Made by a program: the position numbers and the translations under genes. A DNA stretch of 15,485 bases, from assembly GCA_934359535.1 (NCBI GenBank), contig CAKRLN010000026.1, positions 1 to 15,485 on the forward strand, read 5' to 3'. This document shows positions 1-6,660 of the stretch, one piece after another (the first letter of the stretch is position 1; each line of letters starts with the position of its first letter). Under the pieces are notes generated by a model, which ran no database searches, had not been told where the DNA came from, and saw nothing but the letters and a program-made list of their open reading frames with translations. Origin of the DNA: an uncultured Lachnospiraceae bacterium. GTDB lineage: Bacteria > Bacillota > Clostridia > Lachnospirales > Lachnospiraceae.

Positions 1-546
1 CTTATAATACAGTCCGATCAGATCCTTTGCCGTGAACATAAGATCCATCAGGCTTATGGCACTGAAAACACTTGTTTCCTTTAATAAAAAGATGACATTC
101 GCCACAAATGCCGGAACACTCGTTGAAACCGCCTGAGGCAGTATAATATACTGCATCGTCTGGCGGTTTGTCATTCCAAGGCTTAAGGCGCTCTCCCTCT
201 GGATCGGTGCGATTGTCTCTAGTCCGCTGCGGAAGCTTTCAGCCATATAGCTTCCCCCAAGGAAAGCAAGCCCTATGATTCCACATACCTCCGGTGTAAG
301 ATTGAATCCGATCTTCGGAAGACCATAATAAATAAAAAATAATTGCACTAAAAGCGGTGTGTTTCTACTGAGCTCAATATATACTGCCACAATCTGTCTC
401 GCTACAGGAATCTTATGATACTCGATCATCGCACAGATGAGTCCGACAAGGATCGCGAAAACAATTCCAATGACTCCAAGTTTCACGGTAAGGATTGCAG
501 CCCGCTCATACATTGGCAGATACTCTGCGATAAAGTCCCAGTTCAT
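1..546 (-). CDS. Amino-acid ABC transporter permease (partial, runs off left edge)
   Basis: This is the inner-membrane permease of a polar amino-acid (HisM/GlnP-type) ABC importer; it forms the channel energised by an ATPase not in the window. The 182 visible residues start at the ATG at 546-544 and remain open to base 1, so the C-terminus is missing. Hydrophobic segments lie near residues 15-40, 60-75 and 86-100. The ATPase-contacting EAA loop is clear near 119-139 (SALSLGMTNRQTM, then ILPQA), and the family phrase SRNTPLL is at 60-66. An AAAGGAGG ribosome site at 557-564 precedes the start by 10 nt. The gene begins 57 bp after the binding-protein stop with no terminator between them, so the two are very likely cotranscribed. 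The ATP-binding gene presumably follows beyond the left edge. Family is certain; substrate is inferred only from the partner lipoprotein. Confidence 0.93.
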   Translation of the reverse strand, partial: MNWDFIAEYLPMYERAAILTVKLGVIGIVFAILVGLICAMIEYHKIPVARQIVAVYIELSRNTPLLVQLFFIYYGLPKIGFNLTPEVCGIIGLAFLGGSYMAESFRSGLETIAPIQRESALSLGMTNRQTMQYIILPQAVSTSVPAFVANVIFLLKETSVFSAISLMDLMFTAKDLIGLYYK

Positions 547-603
547 GAAATTGCTTCCTCCTTTCTAACATTTCTTCTTAATCCTGCAGCCAGCGCAGAA
601 AAG

Positions 604-1482
604 TTATTCTGTCTTTCCGCCCTCAATAACAAGGCTGTCTTCGTAATCCAGACCGTAGGTATCTGCAAGCGTTGCTTCGTAATCCGCATGGAAAAACTGT
701 TCTTCGCTAAGGCTTTTAATCTCGTCATTGATCCAGCTGCGTAAGGTATCATTCCCCTTGGTAACTGCCGGTGCGATGCTGTCTGCACTTCCAAGCTCCG
801 GAATACCTACAACATAACCTTTATCCTTGTTCTGAAGTGCGAACGCTAAAACTTCTGTGTTATCGTTTGCCCATGCGACAGAGGTTCCGTTTTCAAAGGC
901 TTCCTTTGCAGTTGCATAGGAATCAAACTTCTGAAGTGGGATATCCGGATAATTCTTGGTCAGATAAGTCTCTGCAGTTGTTCCGGAAATTACAATAATG
1001 GAATCATCCTTATTCCAATTATCCAATGTCGTAATCTCATTATCCTTTTTCGATACGACGCCAAGTGATACATTCATATACGGATCTGCAAAGTCTACTT
1101 CCTCTGCGCGTTCATCCGTTACGGTAAAGTTTGCTAAAATAACATCAACCTTTCCAGTCTGTAAATACTCGATCCGGTTTGCAGCCTCAGTCGATACATA
1201 GTTTACCTTAACTCCGAGGTCTTTTGCAAGTCTCTCTGCAAAATAAACATCATATCCCTGATAATCTCCGTTCTCATCAACGTATCCAAATGGATTTTTA
1301 TCGGAAAATACACCGATGTTGATCGTTCCATCTTTTTTGATCTCGTCTAATGTCCGATATACCTCTTTCCCGGATGTCTGTGTATCCTTACCATTGCCAT
1401 CTGCGCTGCTTCCGCATGCCGTCACACCTACAGCCAGAACAAATGCGAGTGAAAGTGCTAAAAATTTCTTCAGATTTTTCAT
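604..1482 (-). CDS. Amino-acid ABC transporter substrate-binding lipoprotein (cysteine-binding CjaA-like)
   Basis: This is an extracytoplasmic solute-binding protein (SBP_bac_3 family) that captures an amino acid and delivers it to the permease encoded just downstream. A lipoprotein signal peptide has a KNLKK basic start, a hydrophobic core and a VTAC lipobox with the lipidated cysteine at residue 23. The mature protein begins with a Gly/Ser/Asp linker. Family signatures include GYDVYFAERLA, AANRIEYLQTGKVD, ANFTVTDERAEEVDF and the C-terminal EQFFH...VIEGGK. From memory these resemble the Campylobacter cysteine-binding protein CjaA, so cysteine or cystine is the best substrate guess, not proven. 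An in-frame ATG lies at 1488, but AAGGAG at 1491-1496 is only 2 nt from it and 8 nt from the ATG at 1482, so I use 1482 (292 aa). A consensus promoter lies just upstream. Confidence 0.93.
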   Translation of the reverse strand: MKNLKKFLALSLAFVLAVGVTACGSSADGNGKDTQTSGKEVYRTLDEIKKDGTINIGVFSDKNPFGYVDENGDYQGYDVYFAERLAKDLGVKVNYVSTEAANRIEYLQTGKVDVILANFTVTDERAEEVDFADPYMNVSLGVVSKKDNEITTLDNWNKDDSIIVISGTTAETYLTKNYPDIPLQKFDSYATAKEAFENGTSVAWANDNTEVLAFALQNKDKGYVVGIPELGSADSIAPAVTKGNDTLRSWINDEIKSLSEEQFFHADYEATLADTYGLDYEDSLVIEGGKTE

Positions 1483-1490
1483 AATCATGT

Positions 1491-1496
1491 CTCCTT
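1491..1496 (-). promoter_or_regulatory. Ribosome binding site deciding the binding-protein start
   Basis: AAGGAG sits 8 nt before the ATG at 1482 but only 2 nt before the alternative ATG at 1488. The spacing favours the internal ATG. Confidence 0.7.
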
Positions 1497-1513
1497 TTCA
1501 ATTGATGTTTTGA

Positions 1514-1542
1514 ATTATATGCCTCATATCCTAGTATGTCAA
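1514..1542 (-). promoter_or_regulatory. Sigma-A promoter of the amino-acid importer, with overlapping palindrome
   Basis: On the minus strand TTGACA (1537-1542) and TATAAT (1514-1519) are separated by exactly 17 bp, a full consensus match about 30 bp upstream of the binding-protein start. The -35 hexamer lies inside an imperfect palindrome with arms CCTA and TAGG spanning about 1530-1546. This is a plausible operator for a repressor, perhaps a sulfur-amino-acid regulator; that identity is inference only. Confidence 0.85.
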
Positions 1543-1598
1543 TAGGTTTTATATGTTTTATATCTCAATTCCAGATTGTATCAATTAAAATACATGGC

Positions 1599-1631
1599 AA
1601 AAGGGGAAGTACCTCCTGCACTCCCCCCTTT
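1599..1631 (-). terminator. Probable intrinsic terminator after the YolD-like gene
   Basis: Read on the minus strand, an AAAGGGG arm pairs with CCCCTTT. A weaker inner extension (GAGT with ACTT) follows after one bulged G, and the hairpin is followed by a short T run. It lies 48 bp after the YolD-like stop and before the importer promoter, so it would separate the two transcription units. The T tract is short, so efficiency is uncertain. Confidence 0.5.
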
Positions 1632-1678
1632 CTTATCTTATGCACTTCATCTGTCTGCTGTTCCATCTGCATTATTTT

Positions 1679-2146
1679 TCACGCTTCCGGCAGCCGGATA
1701 TCCGACACATGACAGAATTCAATTTCTGTTACCCCGGCACTATCCGCACTCTCCCGCATGCGGATCACTTTCCTGTTGTAGTCAATTTTTAAGATTTCTC
1801 CGGTGACATCAATATATGCACCGCCTTCTTTTCTCTCATCCTTGCGGAAATAAGTAATCGTAACATGGCGCCGAAGCTCTGGGGCTGCAAGGATCTGCTG
1901 CATCCTGCGGTCTAACATGGCTCGTTCATACTCGTCTAACTCCCGCTCGGTCTCCGTAAGCCGTTCCGCTTCTTTCACGGCTGCCGCATGCCCGCTGAGT
2001 GCTGCAAACGGGGCAAACTGTGCTGCCCGCTTATAAATTGGCATCTGTGGATGATTCTTCGATACATGGCGCGGCAGATAAAGCATATCATCATAGCGGT
2101 GTGGATCGCCCTTGGGCGGTGTCCTTTTTGGGGATTTCTTCTTCAT
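1679..2146 (-). CDS. YolD-like family protein
   Basis: A 155-residue soluble protein that resembles the YolD-like family (PF08863), recognised from the phrase PIYKRAAQFAPFAAL at 36-50, a charged helical middle (57-90) and the C-terminal stretch ITYFRKDERKEGGAY, DVTGEILKID and VSDIRL. In Firmicutes, YolD-like proteins are often encoded next to Y-family (UmuC/ImpB-type) DNA polymerases and are thought to be linked to the SOS or DNA-damage response; their biochemical activity is not established. Here no polymerase gene is adjacent. The ATG at 2146 comes 4 nt after the stop of the EAL gene and has only a GAAG directly before it, so translation probably depends on coupling to the upstream gene. 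The first 20 residues are basic and proline-rich. Family call fairly secure, function unknown. Confidence 0.82.
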   Translation of the reverse strand: MKKKSPKRTPPKGDPHRYDDMLYLPRHVSKNHPQMPIYKRAAQFAPFAALSGHAAAVKEAERLTETERELDEYERAMLDRRMQQILAAPELRRHVTITYFRKDERKEGGAYIDVTGEILKIDYNRKVIRMRESADSAGVTEIEFCHVSDIRLPEA

Positions 2147-2150
2147 CTTC

Positions 2151-4280
2151 CTATTCTGCTTCGCTTTTCCCTATTTTATCAAAAAGTGCATCGAACTGCA
2201 CAAGTGGAAGTGGTCTGGAGTAGAAAAATCCCTGGATATAATCACAGTCATTTTCTCTTAAGAAGCGTACCTGCTCCTCCCGCTCTGCGCCCTCTGCAAT
2301 TACTTTAATTCCCATCTGATGTGTCATTTCAATCAGGTAACGGATGATGAGCTCCGTTTTCTCATTTATCCCGATCTTATCCACAAAGCCCTTATCCAGC
2401 TTTAAAATATCAAAATCATATTCCTGCAGCATACTAAAGGATGAATAGCCGCTTCCAAAATCGTCAAGCAGAATCAGCCCTCCAAGCGCTCTTAAGTTAT
2501 TTATGATCTCACTGCGGTTCTCAGCAACTGCCGCATAGGACGTCTCTGTAATCTCATAGCGGATATACCCGGAGATCTCCGAGCTTTCATTCATATCCCG
2601 GATGATCCACTTCATCATATTCTCATCATAAAAATCCATCCAGGAAAGGTTCACGGAAACCGGAACAAGTGGCTTGTTTTCTGCTGCACGCTGCTTCTGG
2701 CGCTCACGCACCTTGCGTACTACATAAAAATCAAGCTGTGAAATCTGTCCATTTTCCTCAAGCACCGGAATAAATGCCGCCGGTGAGATCATCTCCTCCT
2801 TATGGTAATGCCAGCGGATCAATGCCTCAGCCGATACGATTTTTCCGGTTTTCGGAGAAAAGATTGGCTGTAAATAGACTTCAAATTCATCCTCTGCAAG
2901 CGCCCGCTCAAAGTCCGCAACAATCTGATTGCCGTCCAGATAATTTGCCCGCATCTGCGGTTTAAAATTCTCATAAGGGCGGATATATTCATCCTTAATA
3001 TGGCTGCTTGCCATCTTGGCGTTGTCATACATGTCATTAATCTTCATCGTCTGGTCATCAATCAGATAAATGCCAAGCACGCTGCGCACCTTAATCTCCG
3101 TTCCAAGATAATTCATCTTGCAGTCACAAAGCTCTCTGAGCCTTGAATACAAGAGATTCTCCCTGTTTATCAGACAGGTAAAACGGTCTCCTCCGACTCT
3201 TCCAATCAGAACCGGATGCAAAAAAGACTGCGTCAGTATCTCAACAAACTGCTTTAATACCCAGTCCCCGCCCTCGGTTCCAACCAGATAATTTACCATT
3301 TTGAAGCCTTTTAAATTAAAATACAAAAGTGCATACTCATTCCCCTGATTCTGCCGCTCCAGAAGTTCCTGTACTTTATTGAAAAAACCGGTCCGGTTAT
3401 TAATTCCTGTCACAACATCCTGTTCCGTCACCTCTGTGATGTCTTCAACTGTCATAAGTGCAACCTCATGTGGTTCTAAATACCAGCGGTACTGGATCTT
3501 TATGACACAGTTTTTCCCATCAATCGTACACGGAAACGTATTGATATAACGCTCACTGTGGGAAAGCTCCTGCCGTATCCGCTCTCTGGAAAGCATGTGG
3601 CAGATCCTTGCACGTTCCCCTGCCATCTGGTACAGCCGCACAAGTTCTTTGCTGTATGCATCATAATCATAATGCTTCTGTCCGAACTTCTTGTCTGAAA
3701 GCTCTTTTTCAAACAGTCCCTTCCGCACCTGAAGCGCATTATGCTTCAGATCCAGAATTCCGATCCCGATATAATTCTTATCATATAAAAGCAGCTGGAT
3801 ATCATTTCCAAGCTGGGCATCGGTATAATCTACCACATACAGATAGCTTTCGATATCTCCGTTTACAGCATTGCGGTACGTCCAGCCAATCAGCTGGAAC
3901 ACAAACCTGCCAAGTGCTGGAAGCACGCATGAAGCAATCATAGCAGACTTTTCATGCCCATCTTCGTAGCTCTGAAGCAGTGATGTCCGCCCAAACATTG
4001 TGCAAAACTGTGCTTTCTCATTCTCTAAAAGCAGTTTGCTTCTGACCTCTTCATACACCGCATCCGCATTGTCATACGTATCCTTAGATAAAAGCGTAAG
4101 TCCTCTGTTCTGCTGCTCAATAAATGTATTCTCCGTCAGATTCAGGCGCACATAAAAGCCCTTTTTTATTCCATTCTCAAAATATTTATTGCCCCGTTTC
4201 TGGAAAATAACGGTACGCTCTGCTTCCACGCGCTTTGCATATTCTTCCATTTTCTGTAACTCCATATCCTGCTTCATCAT
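2151..4280 (-). CDS. c-di-GMP phosphodiesterase with degenerate GGDEF and intact EAL domain
   Basis: A 709-residue signalling protein. Residues about 20-285 look like two PAS-like sensory modules, the second ending in the VEDITEV phrase typical before GGDEF domains; no membrane segment is visible. The GGDEF domain spans about 286-440 and starts with DVVTGINNR. Its signature is GGDRF (363-367), lacking the catalytic Glu, and the metal-binding Asp of the FDLDxFK motif is Asn322, so cyclase activity is unlikely. The EAL domain (about 450-700) keeps E485 (EALIRW), N544, E576 (EITE), D606-D607 (DDFGSGYSS), K627, E663 and Q683, so it should hydrolyse c-di-GMP to pGpG. The ATG at 4280 overlaps the stop of the MarR gene as ATGA, and the YolD-like gene follows after 4 nt, indicating one coupled operon. 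A second ATG immediately follows the first, so the exact start is uncertain by one codon. Confidence 0.93.
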   Translation of the reverse strand: MMKQDMELQKMEEYAKRVEAERTVIFQKRGNKYFENGIKKGFYVRLNLTENTFIEQQNRGLTLLSKDTYDNADAVYEEVRSKLLLENEKAQFCTMFGRTSLLQSYEDGHEKSAMIASCVLPALGRFVFQLIGWTYRNAVNGDIESYLYVVDYTDAQLGNDIQLLLYDKNYIGIGILDLKHNALQVRKGLFEKELSDKKFGQKHYDYDAYSKELVRLYQMAGERARICHMLSRERIRQELSHSERYINTFPCTIDGKNCVIKIQYRWYLEPHEVALMTVEDITEVTEQDVVTGINNRTGFFNKVQELLERQNQGNEYALLYFNLKGFKMVNYLVGTEGGDWVLKQFVEILTQSFLHPVLIGRVGGDRFTCLINRENLLYSRLRELCDCKMNYLGTEIKVRSVLGIYLIDDQTMKINDMYDNAKMASSHIKDEYIRPYENFKPQMRANYLDGNQIVADFERALAEDEFEVYLQPIFSPKTGKIVSAEALIRWHYHKEEMISPAAFIPVLEENGQISQLDFYVVRKVRERQKQRAAENKPLVPVSVNLSWMDFYDENMMKWIIRDMNESSEISGYIRYEITETSYAAVAENRSEIINNLRALGGLILLDDFGSGYSSFSMLQEYDFDILKLDKGFVDKIGINEKTELIIRYLIEMTHQMGIKVIAEGAEREEQVRFLRENDCDYIQGFFYSRPLPLVQFDALFDKIGKSEAE

Positions 4281-4714
4281 TCCCCCTGATTTTCTGTTTC
4301 CAGATTTTCTGCAAGTTTTTTTATAATTCTATCCAGCACTTCCATTTCCTCCGTGGTGATTCCGGTACAAAGCTTCTCCTTTATCTGCATGCACGAAGCC
4401 TTTCCATCCGAAACAGCCATTCTTCCACCATCTGTCAGAAAAAGTCTCTGAATCCTGTGATCCCGTTCATCGGATCTCCGCTCTAAATATCCCTTCTGGA
4501 TCAGCTGTTCAACAGCCACTGATACAATCCCTGTCTTAATTCCACGGATCTCACACATGTCCCGTGCCGTGTTATACTGCGGATACTGCCCTAGAAAAAG
4601 CAGTATATCCAGATTCGTCTGGTTTATGCCATATTTCTGGCATACCGGTACACACATGTTCCGGTACTGACTTCTCATTTTTGAAAATACATTCATAACC
4701 TCGATGGATCGCAT
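4277..4714 (-). CDS. MarR family transcriptional regulator
   Basis: A winged-helix DNA-binding protein, probably a dimeric repressor, of 145 residues, a usual MarR length. The DNA-binding core is visible as the helix-turn-helix around residues 37-72 and the wing at 78-87 (RRSDERDHR) followed by LFLTDGG, the classic MarR signature. The frame stays open to an ATG at 4795, but that start lies inside the upstream terminator hairpin and before the promoter. The ATG at 4714 has GGAGG 5 nt ahead and follows a perfect promoter, so I take 4714. Its stop overlaps the EAL gene start by four bases, which suggests that it is the first gene of the operon and may control the operon and itself. The ligand is unknown; several cysteines (near residues 21, 25 and 54) could be relevant to redox sensing, but that is speculation. 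Confidence 0.92.
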   Translation of the reverse strand: MRSIEVMNVFSKMRSQYRNMCVPVCQKYGINQTNLDILLFLGQYPQYNTARDMCEIRGIKTGIVSVAVEQLIQKGYLERRSDERDHRIQRLFLTDGGRMAVSDGKASCMQIKEKLCTGITTEEMEVLDRIIKKLAENLETENQGE

Positions 4715-4719
4715 TACTC

Positions 4720-4724
4720 CCTCC
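4720..4724 (-). promoter_or_regulatory. Ribosome binding site deciding the MarR start
   Basis: GGAGG on the minus strand, 5 nt before the ATG at 4714. No comparable site serves the upstream in-frame ATG at 4795. Confidence 0.75.
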
Positions 4725-4748
4725 GCTCTGGCTCTGTCATATACTTTT

Positions 4749-4777
4749 ATTATACTCGTTTCCTGCTTTTCTGTCAA
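4749..4777 (-). promoter_or_regulatory. Sigma-A promoter of the MarR/EAL/YolD operon
   Basis: On the minus strand TTGACA (4772-4777) and TATAAT (4749-4754) are exactly 17 bp apart, a full consensus. The first Ts of the -35 box are the end of the T tract of the chemoreceptor terminator. The predicted transcript starts about 30 nt before the MarR ATG at 4714. Confidence 0.88.
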
Positions 4778-4816
4778 AAAAAGAACGTTCCGCACGACAC
4801 ACGAAACGTTCTTTTT
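4776..4816 (-). terminator. Intrinsic terminator of the chemoreceptor gene
   Basis: A 12-bp perfect stem, AAAAAGAACGTT with AACGTTCTTTTT (4805-4816 and 4778-4789), encloses a 15-nt loop that can extend the stem by GC and GU pairs. On the minus strand it is followed by a run of Ts. It lies 23 bp beyond the chemoreceptor stop and runs directly into the MarR promoter. Confidence 0.88.
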
Positions 4817-4838
4817 ATTACATCATTAACACTCAGAT

Positions 4839-6563
4839 CTACTCCTCAAGATGGAATCTGCTGATCAGATCATTCATTGTTATTGCCTGGGCAGATAATT
4901 CCTCACTCGTAGCAGAAGTCTCCTGTGCCGTAGCGGAGTTGGTCTGTACAACCTCGGAAATCTGATTGATGCCCTGCTCTGCCTGCTCCATTGCCTTCGC
5001 CTGCTCATTTGCAATCTCACTTAATTCCTGGGCAGAATCTGCAACCTCTTTCATTCCGCCGATTACCTTCTCAATTGAAACCGATACACGTTCAGCTGCA
5101 TCGTTTCCTTCTTTCACAACCTCGATGGAGTTTTCAATCAGTCCGCGGGTATTCACAGCTGCCTGTGCACTCTGCTCGGAAAGACTTCTGATCTGATCTG
5201 CTACAACCGCAAAACCTTTTCCTGCCTCTCCGGCTCTTGCTGCCTCAATTGCTGCATTTAAGGAAAGCAGATTTGTCTGGCTTGCGATATCCTCAATCTC
5301 GGAAATGATACTTTCAATCTTCTGGGATGTCTCATTAATCCGGTTAATTGCTTCTACCATGCCCTGCATCTCAGCCTGGCTGTTATCTGCTTCTGCAGCA
5401 TACTGCTGCGCGGTATGGTAAGTCTCGTTTAACTTCCCGGATGTCTTTTCCACACCGCTTGTAATATCTGCAAAGGTTGCCTGCAGCTCTTCAATTGCTG
5501 CGGACTGGTCTGTTGCTCCCTCTGCCATCTCCTGTGCAGCTTCTGCAAGGTTGCCGGAACCAGAGGAAACAAGGGAAGATGCTTCGTTGATCTTGCCCAT
5601 GACATCATTCATCTGATGCTTCATCCTCTGCATTGCTTCAAGCAGTCCGGAAAAATCTCCATTGTATTTGTCCCGAACCTCAGATTTTACCGTGTAATCT
5701 CCCTTTGACATCTGACCAAGGATACGGTCAGAGTCCGTAATGATAGACCTTAAATCTGCTGCCATTCCACCTGCAACCGATACCATATCTGCGATCTCAT
5801 CCTTAGAATCCATGACTGGGAATTCTGAATGAAGGTCTCCCTGTGCAAAGGTAGAAAGGCGCTTCTGTAACTCCTTAAGCGGATTGGAAATTCCATCCGC
5901 CACACGCTTGCCAAAACGTACGGATGACAGATAAGTCCCCACGATCACCATGATAATAATCACAATCGCACCAAAGGAAATTGTAGACATCAATTTACTC
6001 AACGCCTGTCCTTCTGTTACCTTGATGTTCATGAGTTTTACCATATCGTCATAGATTTCCTGGAATGCTGGTTCCAGCTCATCCGCAGCGTCCTTCTCAG
6101 CTTCCTTCTGGGTATCCGGATCCATGGCATTTGCACCCATCTCACTGATCTCGGCATCTAAAGCCCAGTAATCATCAAGCTTATCATTAACTGCCTTATA
6201 AATTTCCTTCTCCTCTGCTGACACGATCGCTTTGCCTGCATCACTCCAGTACGTTTCAAAGGATTCCTTCTTGGTATCGTGGGTATCAGAAAGACTCTTT
6301 ACAATATCCGGATCGGTATATCCGATCATACCACGCGTACAGCTCCGTGTTTCTGAAAATACGACCATTGCCTTGCCGATGTCTCCCTGGGCGAATCCAT
6401 ATTTGTTCAGCGCATAGGAATAACGGTTTGCAATACCGATCATAACCATAATCGCAATGACTGCCGCAACGCTTGCAATCACAGCGGTGAACTGAAAGCC
6501 CTTTTTCAGTCTTGCCTGTATGTTCATCTCATACAGCTTATTTCCCTTCTTTTGTGTTTTCAT
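4839..6563 (-). CDS. Methyl-accepting chemotaxis protein
   Basis: A 574-residue transmembrane chemoreceptor. TM1 is at about 23-45, a mostly helical acidic extracellular sensor (four-helix-bundle type) at about 46-191, and TM2 at about 192-213. A HAMP domain at about 214-267 is followed by a second HAMP-like segment at about 275-325 ([11 protein letters not shown]). The long coiled-coil signalling domain runs to the C-terminus. The conserved hairpin tip that contacts CheA and CheW is at about 422-466 ([23 protein letters not shown], split around residue 440, then [16 protein letters not shown]). Glu/Gln/Ala-rich flanking helices hold the probable methylation sites. AGGAGGAG stands 8 nt before the ATG. 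The gene is probably monocistronic, with its own terminator downstream and a likely promoter upstream. No chemotaxis or flagellar genes are adjacent, so it is an orphan receptor; the ligand cannot be read from the sequence. Confidence 0.95.
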   Translation of the reverse strand: MKTQKKGNKLYEMNIQARLKKGFQFTAVIASVAAVIAIMVMIGIANRYSYALNKYGFAQGDIGKAMVVFSETRSCTRGMIGYTDPDIVKSLSDTHDTKKESFETYWSDAGKAIVSAEEKEIYKAVNDKLDDYWALDAEISEMGANAMDPDTQKEAEKDAADELEPAFQEIYDDMVKLMNIKVTEGQALSKLMSTISFGAIVIIIMVIVGTYLSSVRFGKRVADGISNPLKELQKRLSTFAQGDLHSEFPVMDSKDEIADMVSVAGGMAADLRSIITDSDRILGQMSKGDYTVKSEVRDKYNGDFSGLLEAMQRMKHQMNDVMGKINEASSLVSSGSGNLAEAAQEMAEGATDQSAAIEELQATFADITSGVEKTSGKLNETYHTAQQYAAEADNSQAEMQGMVEAINRINETSQKIESIISEIEDIASQTNLLSLNAAIEAARAGEAGKGFAVVADQIRSLSEQSAQAAVNTRGLIENSIEVVKEGNDAAERVSVSIEKVIGGMKEVADSAQELSEIANEQAKAMEQAEQGINQISEVVQTNSATAQETSATSEELSAQAITMNDLISRFHLEE

Positions 6564-6624
6564 TTATGAAACTCCTCCTGTCTTTATTATTTCGTTACTC
6601 ATGACCTTCGTACTATATTATTAT

Positions 6625-6652
6625 AGTATACTACGGCATCCCATGAATGCAA
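6625..6652 (-). promoter_or_regulatory. Possible promoter of the chemoreceptor gene
   Basis: On the minus strand TTGCAT (6647-6652) and TATACT (6625-6630) have a 16-bp spacer. The region just downstream contains the perfect inverted repeat TACTATA-N4-TATAGTA (6611-6628), which touches the -10 box. No GC-rich terminator for the beta-glucosidase is seen in the 97-bp gap, so read-through is possible. Confidence 0.5.
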
Positions 6653-6660
6653 GAATTTTC

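Noticed and set aside
1489-1678. Small gene in the gap between the importer and the YolD-like gene
   Set aside because: Only the importer promoter and a probable terminator are visible; no ORF with a ribosome site.
4715-4795. Longer MarR start at 4795
   Set aside because: It lies inside the upstream terminator hairpin and before the promoter, with no ribosome site; the 27 extra residues do not resemble MarR proteins.
6600-6660. Flagellar sigma-D/sigma-28 promoter for the chemoreceptor
   Set aside because: A GCCG-like tract is present but there is no TAAA at the correct spacing; the TTGCAT-16-TATACT option fits better.
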